Shown here: in pieces, positions 1 through 4,947 of the stretch
Layout of the letters: each line of letters begins with the position of its first letter
Numbering within the stretch: the stretch's first letter is position 1
Assembly: GCA_052387235.1 (NCBI GenBank)
Contig: JBQTJJ010000093.1
Location: forward strand, 1-6,588
Source of the DNA: JBQTJJ01 sp052387235
Lineage (GTDB): Bacteria; Actinomycetota; Acidimicrobiia; Acidimicrobiales; GCA-2861595
Direction: 5' to 3'
DNA: 6,588 nucleotides
The notes under the pieces: model-generated
Databases searched by the model: none
What the model saw: the letters and a program-made list of their open reading frames with translations, nothing else
Told to the model about the DNA's origin: nothing
Position numbers and translations under genes: made by a program

Positions 1-1035
1 CCCCTCGGGATCCCCGTCCCCCACACCGCCATCGTCCGGGAGCGCAAGGACCAGTTCGGTGCGACCCTCGGCCAGTTCGTCCAGGAGAGCTTCCTCACGG
101 CGGAGTCGGTGGTGGAGCGGCTGGCCGCGGCCCGGGTCGCCGAGCGCACCGCGTCCTGGCTGGCCGACCCCGTCCATGCCGCCCGGGTGGCGGGCCCCCT
201 GGCCGACGCGCTGGCCGCCGCGTCCGAGGCGGTGCGGGACGAGGACGTCCACCGGCTGGTGGAGGAGGTGGTCCGGGAGCGCCTCGGGCGGGTGCCGCTG
301 GCGCCGGTGGCGGGCCGGGCTCTGCGCTTCCTCACGGCCGGCGGCCGCCACGACGAGGTGCTCGACGCCGCCATCGCCGGTCTCGACCGCTGGCTGGACG
401 AGCACCGGGAGGAGCTTCGGGACCGGTTCGGCCACAAGTCGCCGTGGTGGATGCCCGACGCGGTCGAGCACCGCATCTTCGAGCGCCTCCTGGACGCCGC
501 CCGCACCCTGCTGCAGGAGATGGCCGGCGACCCCGACCACGAGGTGCGCCGCCAGCTCGACGACCGGCTCCGGCAGCTGGCCACCGAGCTGGAGACGTCG
601 CCCGACCTCCTGGCCCGGGGCGAGCAGCTCAAGCAGGAGATCCTCGACCAGCCCCAGGTGCGGGAGTGGATGGCGTCGCTGTGGAGCGACGTGAAGCCGG
701 AGCTGCGGGCCCAGGCCGCCGACCCGTCGTCGGCCCTGCGCCGGCGCCTGGCCGGGGCGGTCGTGGCCGCCGGGCGCCGCCTCCGGGACGACCCCGCCCT
801 CACGGCCAAGGTCCAGGACACCGTGGAGGTCGGGGCCCGGTACGTGGTGGAGCACTTCTCGGGCGAGATCGCCGGCCTGGTGACGTCCACCATCGCCCGC
901 TGGGACGGCGAGGAGACCTCCCGCCGGCTGGAGCTGCTGCTCGGCCCCGACCTCCAGTACATCCGCATCAACGGGACGGTGGTGGGGGGCGCGGCCGGCC
1001 TGGCCCTGCACGGCCTGGCGACCGTGCTGCGTTGA
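1..1035 (+). CDS. DUF445 family membrane-associated protein, 5'-truncated by window edge
   Basis: The reading frame is open from base 1 to the TGA at 1033-1035, giving 344 visible residues; the start codon lies outside the window. The first visible residues (LGIPVPHTAIV, 2-12) match the conserved segment that in DUF445 (YjiN-like) proteins follows an N-terminal membrane helix and a GGxADWxAV-type motif, so I infer that roughly the first 60-80 residues are missing. Other family hallmarks are FVQESFLT soon after, a SPWWMPD segment near residue 148, a long charged helical middle, and the C-terminal LQYIRINGTVVGG followed by a short hydrophobic helix (about 327-342). The function of DUF445 is not established; membrane anchoring with a large soluble helical part is the usual picture. 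An internal GTG at 109 would lose the conserved start of the domain, so it is not the true start. The ABC exporter operon begins 25 bases downstream and appears to have its own promoter. Confidence 0.9.
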   Translation, partial: PLGIPVPHTAIVRERKDQFGATLGQFVQESFLTAESVVERLAAARVAERTASWLADPVHAARVAGPLADALAAASEAVRDEDVHRLVEEVVRERLGRVPLAPVAGRALRFLTAGGRHDEVLDAAIAGLDRWLDEHREELRDRFGHKSPWWMPDAVEHRIFERLLDAARTLLQEMAGDPDHEVRRQLDDRLRQLATELETSPDLLARGEQLKQEILDQPQVREWMASLWSDVKPELRAQAADPSSALRRRLAGAVVAAGRRLRDDPALTAKVQDTVEVGARYVVEHFSGEIAGLVTSTIARWDGEETSRRLELLLGPDLQYIRINGTVVGGAAGLALHGLATVLR

Positions 1036-1048
1036 GGGCCACCGCCGG

Positions 1049-1054
1049 TAGATT
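1049..1054 (+). promoter_or_regulatory. Putative -10 element for leaderless ABC ATPase transcript
   Basis: TAGATT fits the TANNNT consensus and ends exactly six bases before the ATG at 1061, so transcription would be expected to begin at or next to the start codon. No Shine-Dalgarno sequence is present before either the GTG at 1058 or the ATG at 1061. No convincing -35 box was found at the usual 16-18 base distance; TTGAGG at 1032 is too close. Confidence 0.45.
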
Positions 1055-1060
1055 GGCGTG

Positions 1061-2077
1061 ATGCCCGGCGAGGTCGTCGTGGAGCTCGAGGGCGTGCGCC
1101 GCTCCTTTGGCGCCGTCACCGCCCTGGACGGGCTGAACCTGCGGGTGCCGGCCGGCACCGTCACCGTGCTGCTCGGGCCCAACGGCGCCGGCAAGACCAC
1201 CGCCGTCCGCATGATCACCGGCGCACTGCCGCCGGAGTCCGGGCGGGTCGAGGCGTTCGGGCTGGACCCCTCGGTGGAGGGCGAGGCGGTGCGCCGGCGG
1301 TGCGGCGTGGTGTCGGCCAAGTCGGCCCTCTACGACCGGCTGTCGGGCCGCGACAACCTGCGCTACGCGGCCGAGCTGCAGGGGCTGGGGCCGGCGGCGC
1401 CGATCCAGGCGGCGGCGGCCCGCTTCGGCATCGACGCCGCCCTCGACCTGCGGGTCGGGGGCTACTCCACGGGGATGAAGACCCGCCTGGCCCTGGCCCG
1501 CGCCATCCTCCACGACCCCGACCTGCTCCTGCTGGACGAGCCGACGTCCGGCCTCGACCCGGAGTCGGCCCACGCCGTGCTCCGGCTCATCGACGACATG
1601 GCGGCCGGCGGCAAGACGGTGGTGATGTGCACCCATCTCCTGCTCGAGGCCGAGGGCCTGGCCGACCAGGTGGTGATGCTGGAGGCAGGGCGGGACCTGG
1701 TGTCGGGCACGCCCGAGGAGCTGGTGGCCCGCTACTGGCCCCATCCCACCGTGGTCCTCGACGCCGAGAACCCCGAGGCCCTCGACGCCGCCGGCCGGGC
1801 CCCCGGCGTCCTGGGGTACGAGCGCAACGGCGCCGGCGCCCGCGTCACCGTGGACACCCTGGCCCGGGTGCCCGACCTGGTGGCGGCACTGGTGGCGGAG
1901 GGGGCCCGCATCCGGCGGGTCACCCCGCACGAGCCCAGCCTGGAGGAGCTGTACTTCGTGGTGAGGCGGGAGTCGGGCGGGGCCGACGTGGCCGTGCCGG
2001 GCGCCGGCCCCGCCGGCCCGGTGCCGGCGGCGGTGGAGGGCGCGCTGGCGGCCCGGCGGGCGGAGGCGTCCTCGTGA
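1061..2077 (+). CDS. ABC-2 type exporter, ATP-binding subunit
   Basis: This is a single nucleotide-binding domain of 338 residues that would energise the permease encoded next. Visible motifs, numbered from the ATG at 1061, are Walker A GPNGAGKT (39-46), signature YSTGM (135-139), Walker B LLLLDEP with D159 and E160, D-loop SGLD, and H-switch H192 in MCTH. The Q-loop position is unusual: where relatives read LPQxPALYDRL this protein reads VSAKSALYDRL, so the glutamine is alanine (A86). After the core comes the accessory C-terminal domain typical of drug or polymer ABC-2 exporters, then a Gly/Ala/Pro-rich tail (about 305-338). A GTG at 1058 would add one residue; the ATG is preferred because a -10-like TAGATT ends six bases before it. 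The gene overlaps the permease gene by four bases, so the two are almost certainly co-translated. The substrate cannot be told from sequence. Confidence 0.93.
   Translation: MPGEVVVELEGVRRSFGAVTALDGLNLRVPAGTVTVLLGPNGAGKTTAVRMITGALPPESGRVEAFGLDPSVEGEAVRRRCGVVSAKSALYDRLSGRDNLRYAAELQGLGPAAPIQAAAARFGIDAALDLRVGGYSTGMKTRLALARAILHDPDLLLLDEPTSGLDPESAHAVLRLIDDMAAGGKTVVMCTHLLLEAEGLADQVVMLEAGRDLVSGTPEELVARYWPHPTVVLDAENPEALDAAGRAPGVLGYERNGAGARVTVDTLARVPDLVAALVAEGARIRRVTPHEPSLEELYFVVRRESGGADVAVPGAGPAGPVPAAVEGALAARRAEASS
2062..2066 (+). promoter_or_regulatory. Ribosome binding site fixing the permease start
   Basis: GGAGG lies seven bases before the GTG at 2074, inside the 3' end of the ATPase gene. The spacing is ideal and decides for the GTG over the in-frame ATG at 2089. 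Confidence 0.75.
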
Positions 2078-2904
2078 ACCGGGCCCGCATGCTCACCGTG
2101 GCCCGCACCGACCTGCGGATGCTGAGGCAGAGCCCCGACTTCTGGGTGCCCATGCTCATCCTGGCCGGGTTCTTCTTCGTCATCGCCCCCACCGTCCTGC
2201 TGTCGGTCATCACCGCCGCCGACCGGTCGCCGGCCGTCCAGCGGGTGGCGGCGGCGGTGGACGTCCTGCCCGACCGGGCCAAGGCCGCCATCCAGTCCAG
2301 GGGCGGCTCCCCCGGCGACCAGACCTCGTACGCCCTGGCCGTGTACCTCTTCGCCCCCCTGGCCGTGATCGTGCCCATGACCATCTCGACCGCGGTCGGG
2401 GCCAACACCCTGGTGGGGGAACGGGAACGGGGCACCGGGGAGTTCCTGGCCCACACCCCGGCCACGGACCGCGAGATCTACTTCGGCAAGCTGATCGCCA
2501 GCCTCCTGCCCGGCTACCTCACCACCCTGGTGGGCTTCGGGATCTACTCCCTCGTCGTCAACCTCATCGTGGGGCCGCGCGTCGGGGGGTGGTTCTTCCC
2601 GACCCGGGAGTGGTGGGTCCTGATGCTGTGGGTGGTCCCGCCGTTCCTGGCGCTCACCCTCTCGGTGGTGCTGCGGCTGTCGGCCCGGGTGAAGAGCTCG
2701 GCCGCGGCCCAGCAGGCCTCGGGCCTGGTCACGCTGCCGCTGATCATGGTGTCCTACGCCCAGTCCAGCGGCGTGGTGCTGGGCAGCACCACGTCCGCCG
2801 TCGTGGTCGGCCTGCTGGCGTGGGCCGGCGCCGTGGCCGGCCTGGCCCGCGGCGCCCACGCCGTCACCCGCCCCCGGCTGCTGGGGATCGACGGCCGCCT
2901 CTGA
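2074..2904 (+). CDS. ABC-2 type exporter, permease subunit
   Basis: This 276-residue integral membrane protein is the partner of the preceding ATPase, together forming an exporter of unknown substrate. It has a short basic cytoplasmic N-terminus and about six hydrophobic segments, near residues 24-46, 87-110, 140-166, 181-201, 216-236 and 242-258. The loop after the second segment carries the ABC-2 permease signature: GERERGTGEFLAHTPATDRE followed by IYFGK (115-139), the cytoplasmic coupling region seen in NatB/CcmB-like permeases. About 40 residues between the first two segments probably form an extracytoplasmic loop. The GTG start overlaps the ATPase stop in a GTGA and is served by GGAGG at 2062. 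The same frame stays open upstream through the ATPase gene, but that part is Arg/Gly/Pro-rich and is not coding. Only one permease gene is present, so a homodimer is likely. The gene is the last of its operon; a large hairpin follows nine bases downstream. Confidence 0.92.
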   Translation: MNRARMLTVARTDLRMLRQSPDFWVPMLILAGFFFVIAPTVLLSVITAADRSPAVQRVAAAVDVLPDRAKAAIQSRGGSPGDQTSYALAVYLFAPLAVIVPMTISTAVGANTLVGERERGTGEFLAHTPATDREIYFGKLIASLLPGYLTTLVGFGIYSLVVNLIVGPRVGGWFFPTREWWVLMLWVVPPFLALTLSVVLRLSARVKSSAAAQQASGLVTLPLIMVSYAQSSGVVLGSTTSAVVVGLLAWAGAVAGLARGAHAVTRPRLLGIDGRL

Positions 2905-2912
2905 CCGTCCGG

Positions 2913-2961
2913 GTTCCGGGAAGGCTCACGTCCGCAGAGCGGATGTCAGGCTTCCCGGAAC
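2913..2961. terminator. Long imperfect hairpin, probable bidirectional terminator
   Basis: Arms GTTCCGGGAAG (2913-2923) and CTTCCCGGAAC (2951-2961) pair perfectly over 11 bp. Inside, a single mismatch, two pairs, another mismatch and an 8-bp stem (2928-2935 with 2939-2946, one G-U) lead to a three-base loop AGA, about 21 pairs in all. It lies between the convergent exporter operon and marR, as expected of a shared terminator. There is no U-tract on either strand, which is common in high-GC actinomycetes. Each outer arm is itself close to a TTCCnGGAA palindrome. Confidence 0.6.
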
Positions 2962-3009
2962 GCCGGCCGCCGCCGCTCGAGCCCTCGCCGACCACGTCCA
3001 CCAGTCGCC

Positions 3010-3068
3010 GGCCGCCCTGCGCCGGCCACCTCAGCGCCGGCCGGAGGGCCGCCCTGCGCCGGCCACCT
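3010..3068. repeat. 22-bp direct repeat, period 37, at the marR 3' end
   Basis: Positions 3010-3031 and 3047-3068 are identical (beginning GGCCGCCCTGCG and ending GGCCACCT). One copy lies inside the last codons of marR; the other begins in its stop codon and runs downstream. Because the 37-base offset is not a multiple of three, the second copy is in another frame. The pattern suggests a local tandem duplication near the end of the gene. Confidence 0.7.
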
Positions 3069-3489
3069 TCTCCAGCCCCGACCGGATGGCGTCCACCTCG
3101 CCGGCGTCGAGGTGGACGGCGAAGTGCTCCTCGATGCCGCGGAGGTGGACCGGGGCCGCCTTCCGCAGCCGGGCCCGCCCCTCGGCGGTGAGCACGGCAT
3201 AGGCGCCCCGCCGGTCGGTTGGGCAGGTCTGGCGCTCCACCAGGCCGGCCGCCACCAGCCGGTCTACCAGCCGGGTGATGCCGCTGCGGCTGAGCAGCAG
3301 CACGGAGGCCAGCTCGTTCAGGCGGAGGCGGTCGTCGGTCGCGTTGCCCAGGTGGAGCAGGACCTCGTACCAGGTCAGCGGCAGGTCCTGCTCCTGCTGC
3401 AGCTCGTGGTCGAGCCGGTCCATGACGGTGGCGTGGGCTCGGATGAACGCCCGCCACGCCGCCAGCTGGCGATCGTCGGGGGCCTTCAC
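3031..3489 (-). CDS. MarR family winged-helix transcriptional regulator
   Basis: This 152-residue protein, of normal MarR length, would bind palindromic DNA as a dimer and be released by a small ligand or a chemical signal. It has N-terminal dimerisation helices (about 5-35, then LTWYEVLLHLG at 38-48), a helix-turn-helix with LNELASVLLLSRSGITRLVDRLVAAG in two parts (57-82), and a wing with the family DxR motif in CPTDRRGAYAVLT (D92, R94; 89-101). C-terminal helices (about 104-145) complete the dimer interface. The GTG start gives a good family N-terminus; the frame remains open upstream but crosses the operator and runs out of phase through the RDD gene. No Shine-Dalgarno is present, and a TACGCT -10-like box ends six bases upstream, suggesting a leaderless message. 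A palindromic operator just upstream implies autoregulation. There is a single cysteine (C89) at the base of the wing, so no classical two-cysteine redox switch is visible within one subunit. The inducer and any other targets are unknown. Confidence 0.92.
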   Translation of the reverse strand: MKAPDDRQLAAWRAFIRAHATVMDRLDHELQQEQDLPLTWYEVLLHLGNATDDRLRLNELASVLLLSRSGITRLVDRLVAAGLVERQTCPTDRRGAYAVLTAEGRARLRKAAPVHLRGIEEHFAVHLDAGEVDAIRSGLEKVAGAGRPSGRR

Positions 3490-3495
3490 GCCCCC

Positions 3496-3522
3496 AGCGT
3501 AGCCGGGGAAAGAAGTTGTCGA
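3496..3522 (-). promoter_or_regulatory. Putative marR promoter
   Basis: Read on the minus strand, TACGCT (3496-3501) fits the -10 TANNNT pattern and ends six bases before the GTG start at 3489. TCGACA (3517-3522) matches five of six bases of TTGACA, but with a short 15-base spacer. The -35 box falls inside the palindromic operator, consistent with repression by blocking RNA polymerase. Confidence 0.45.
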
Positions 3523-3529
3523 GACAACT
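3514..3529. promoter_or_regulatory. Palindromic operator, probable MarR binding site
   Basis: AGTTGTC-GA-GACAACT is a perfect inverted repeat with 7-base half-sites around a 2-base centre, an AT-richer island in very GC-rich surroundings. Its size and its TTGTC/GACAA half-sites fit the 16-18 bp operators of many MarR-family proteins. It lies 25 bases upstream of the marR start and overlaps the stop codon of the upstream RDD gene (3528-3530). The overlap of a stop codon and an operator shows how tightly the genes are packed. The assignment to the adjacent MarR is inferred from position and symmetry. Confidence 0.75.
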
Positions 3530-4139
3530 AGTAAGCCAGGAACGACCGGTCCCGGAGCGCGGCCGCCCGGGCTCCGGGTTGGCCGTCGTCGAGGTCGTCG
3601 ACCGCCACCGCCACCGCCACCACCGTGAACGCCACCGCCACGGCCACCGCCACCAGGCCCACGCGGCGGTGGGCCGGGGAGCGCCCGTCCGCCACCACCA
3701 GCGTCCCGGCGGCCCGGTCGTGCAGCCCGCGGTGGCGCCCGTCCACCGCCACCGAGCCGTACACCACGAAGACCCAGAGCGCGCCCACGCCGGCGCTGCC
3801 CATGGCCGCGTCCGCCACCACGCCGGCCAGGGGGACGACGGCCCGGGTGGCCGCCTGCCACAGGGTGGGGACCCGGCCGGACACGCCGTCGACCACCCTG
3901 GTGCCCAGCGCCATCTTGGCCAGGGTCTGGCCCCGCCACACGACCATCGCCACCTCGTAGGCCAGGTAGGCCACGGCGGTGATGGCGCCGGCCGACCGCT
4001 GGTCGACGCCGATGAGCGCGAGGCCGGCGACCTGGAACAGGGCGCCGTCCACCAGGGCGCCGGCCAGCCGCTGGGCCGGGGCGGCCAGGGGCGGGGCGCT
4101 CGGGTCGCCGGACGCGGGCTCCGGCGGGACCTCGGTCAC
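3528..4139 (-). CDS. RDD family integral membrane protein
   Basis: This 203-residue predicted membrane protein belongs to the RDD family, a group of largely uncharacterised proteins (some proposed as Na+/H+ antiporters, others acting in stress or transport). Conserved features are the first helix with R24, V30 and D31 (QRLAGALVDGALF, 23-35), a second helix (about 50-68), the GQTLAKMALGTRVVD motif (70-84) corresponding to the family GQTxGKxxxGxRVV, a third helix (about 98-130), and GLHDRAAGTLVV (138-149). A fourth, extremely Val/Ala-rich helix (about 160-180) comes from a GTGGCG-type hexanucleotide repeat and is followed by an acidic DDLDDG and a short polar tail. The GTG start is chosen because TACGGT ends seven bases upstream and there is no other in-frame start with a ribosome binding site; the Pro/Ala-rich N-terminal 22 residues are probably disordered. 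It lies upstream of marR, 38 bases apart, and is divergent from the DsbA-like gene. The glycine usual before lysine in GQTxGK is alanine here (A74). Confidence 0.85.
   Translation of the reverse strand: MTEVPPEPASGDPSAPPLAAPAQRLAGALVDGALFQVAGLALIGVDQRSAGAITAVAYLAYEVAMVVWRGQTLAKMALGTRVVDGVSGRVPTLWQAATRAVVPLAGVVADAAMGSAGVGALWVFVVYGSVAVDGRHRGLHDRAAGTLVVADGRSPAHRRVGLVAVAVAVAFTVVAVAVAVDDLDDGQPGARAAALRDRSFLAY
3601..3654 (-). repeat. Hexanucleotide repeat tract encoding Val-Ala
   Basis: On the plus strand this stretch is mostly ACCGCC/GCCACC units with a short interruption (ACCGTGAAC) and one CACGGC variant. On the coding (minus) strand it reads GTGGCG repeats and gives alternating valine and alanine, which make up the last membrane helix of the RDD protein. 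Changes by one unit would keep the frame and alter helix length. Confidence 0.7.
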
Positions 4140-4146
4140 CGGCTCG

Positions 4147-4152
4147 ACCGTA
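4147..4152 (-). promoter_or_regulatory. Putative -10 element for leaderless RDD gene transcript
   Basis: On the minus strand TACGGT fits TANNNT and ends seven bases before the GTG at 4139. No Shine-Dalgarno sequence or good -35 box was found. It sits in the 57-base divergent region shared with the DsbA-like gene, for which no convincing -10 box was seen. Confidence 0.4.
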
Positions 4153-4183
4153 GCCGTGGCGGGTAGGAGCCGGGCGCCGGCGG

Positions 4184-4189
4184 GAAGGA
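4184..4189 (+). promoter_or_regulatory. Ribosome binding site of the DsbA-like gene
   Basis: GAAGGA lies seven bases before the ATG at 4197 and supports that start. It is the clearest leader-type translation signal for any first gene in the window. Confidence 0.65.
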
Positions 4190-4196
4190 TGGGGGC

Positions 4197-4886
4197 ATGG
4201 AGACACCTGCACCCGGCACCGTCGTCGTCTGGTCCGACCTCACCTGCCCCTGGGCCCACGTGGCGGTGGCCCGCCTCCACCGGGTCCGCCAGGAGCTCGG
4301 CCTGGTCGACGACGTCGTCCTCGACCACCGGGCCTTCCCCCTCGAGGTGATCAACGGGCGGCCGACCCCGAAGCTGGTGCTCGACGCCGAGATCCCGGTG
4401 GCGGGCGCCCTGGAGCCCGGCGCCGGCTGGTGCATGTGGCAGGGCCGGGAGGCCGAGTACCCGGGGACGGTGCTCCTGGCCCTGGAGGCGGTGCAGGCGG
4501 CCAGGGAGCAGTCCCTTCGCGCCGGCGAAGCCCTCGACCGGGCCCTCCGGGTCGCCTTCTTCGGCCGGAGCCGGTCGATCGGGCTGCGCAGCGTGCTCCT
4601 CGAGGTGGCGGAGGCGTGCGCCGAGGTGGACGCCGGCGTGCTGGCCAAGTGCCTGGACGAGGGGCGCCACCGGCGCACGCTGATGGACCAGGCCGCGGAG
4701 GCGGCCGGCCCGGCGGTGGAGGGCTCCCCGCACCTCTTCCTCCCCGACGCGTCCGACGTGCACAACCCCGGCGTCACCGTGCGGTGGGTGGGGGAGAAGG
4801 GGCGCGGCTTCCCGGTGGTCGACGCCGACGATCCCTCGGTGTACGCCGATCTCCTCGGCCGGGCCGCCCTGCCGGCCGGCGCCTGA
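4197..4886 (+). CDS. DsbA/FrnE-like thioredoxin-fold protein with CPWA active site
   Basis: This 229-residue protein has the layout of the DsbA-like thioredoxin family (PF01323 type, including FrnE and 2-hydroxychromene-2-carboxylate isomerase relatives). A first strand VVVWSDLTCPW leads to the active-site position C17-P18-W19-A20. A long helical insertion (about 85-170) follows, then the cis-proline loop GSPHLFLPD (176-184; P178) and DVHNPGV, closed by a C-terminal strand and helix. No signal peptide or membrane segment is present, so it should act in the cytoplasm. The resolving cysteine of the usual CPWC is alanine; the other cysteines (C79, C141, C152) are far away in sequence. This argues against classical disulfide exchange and for a monothiol, glutathione- or mycothiol-dependent, or substrate-binding role; the actual function is unknown. 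The ATG is supported by a ribosome binding site. It is the first gene of a possible two-gene unit with the ABC-F gene 61 bases downstream, and is divergent from the RDD gene. Confidence 0.87.
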   Translation: METPAPGTVVVWSDLTCPWAHVAVARLHRVRQELGLVDDVVLDHRAFPLEVINGRPTPKLVLDAEIPVAGALEPGAGWCMWQGREAEYPGTVLLALEAVQAAREQSLRAGEALDRALRVAFFGRSRSIGLRSVLLEVAEACAEVDAGVLAKCLDEGRHRRTLMDQAAEAAGPAVEGSPHLFLPDASDVHNPGVTVRWVGEKGRGFPVVDADDPSVYADLLGRAALPAGA

Positions 4887-4913
4887 CCCGCCGGCGGCCG
4901 GGCCGCGCCCCCC

Positions 4914-4932
4914 ACCCGATTGGCCGTCGGGT
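4914..4932 (+). other. Small hairpin in the leader of the ABC-F gene
   Basis: ACCCGA (4914-4919) and TCGGGT (4927-4932) pair perfectly over 6 bp around a 7-base loop, ending 15 bases before the ABC-F ATG. It could be a weak terminator of the DsbA-like gene or a leader structure, or chance in GC-rich DNA. No upstream small ORF is visible beside it. Confidence 0.3.
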
Positions 4933-4947
4933 CGGCCGGCCACCACC

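Noticed and set aside
1300..2073. Upstream in-frame extension of the permease from an ATG at 1300.
   Set aside because: The extension would overlap the ATPase gene and is Arg/Gly/Pro-rich without structure; the GTG at 2074 has GGAGG at ideal spacing and starts a normal ABC-2 permease.
968..2859. Long minus-strand open frames opposite the exporter operon.
   Set aside because: The translations are His/Gly/Gln-rich and without recognisable domains; the plus strand codes for an intact ATPase and permease.
3490..4212. N-terminal extension of the MarR protein through the frame open upstream of 3489.
   Set aside because: It would run out of frame through the RDD gene and through the operator and promoter, and has no family similarity; MarR proteins of about 150 residues begin just where the GTG lies.
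3031..4886. MarR, RDD and DsbA-like genes as a redox or stress sensing module.
   Set aside because: MarR has only one cysteine, the DsbA-like gene is on the other strand, and only marR carries the operator. Proximity alone does not support a shared system.
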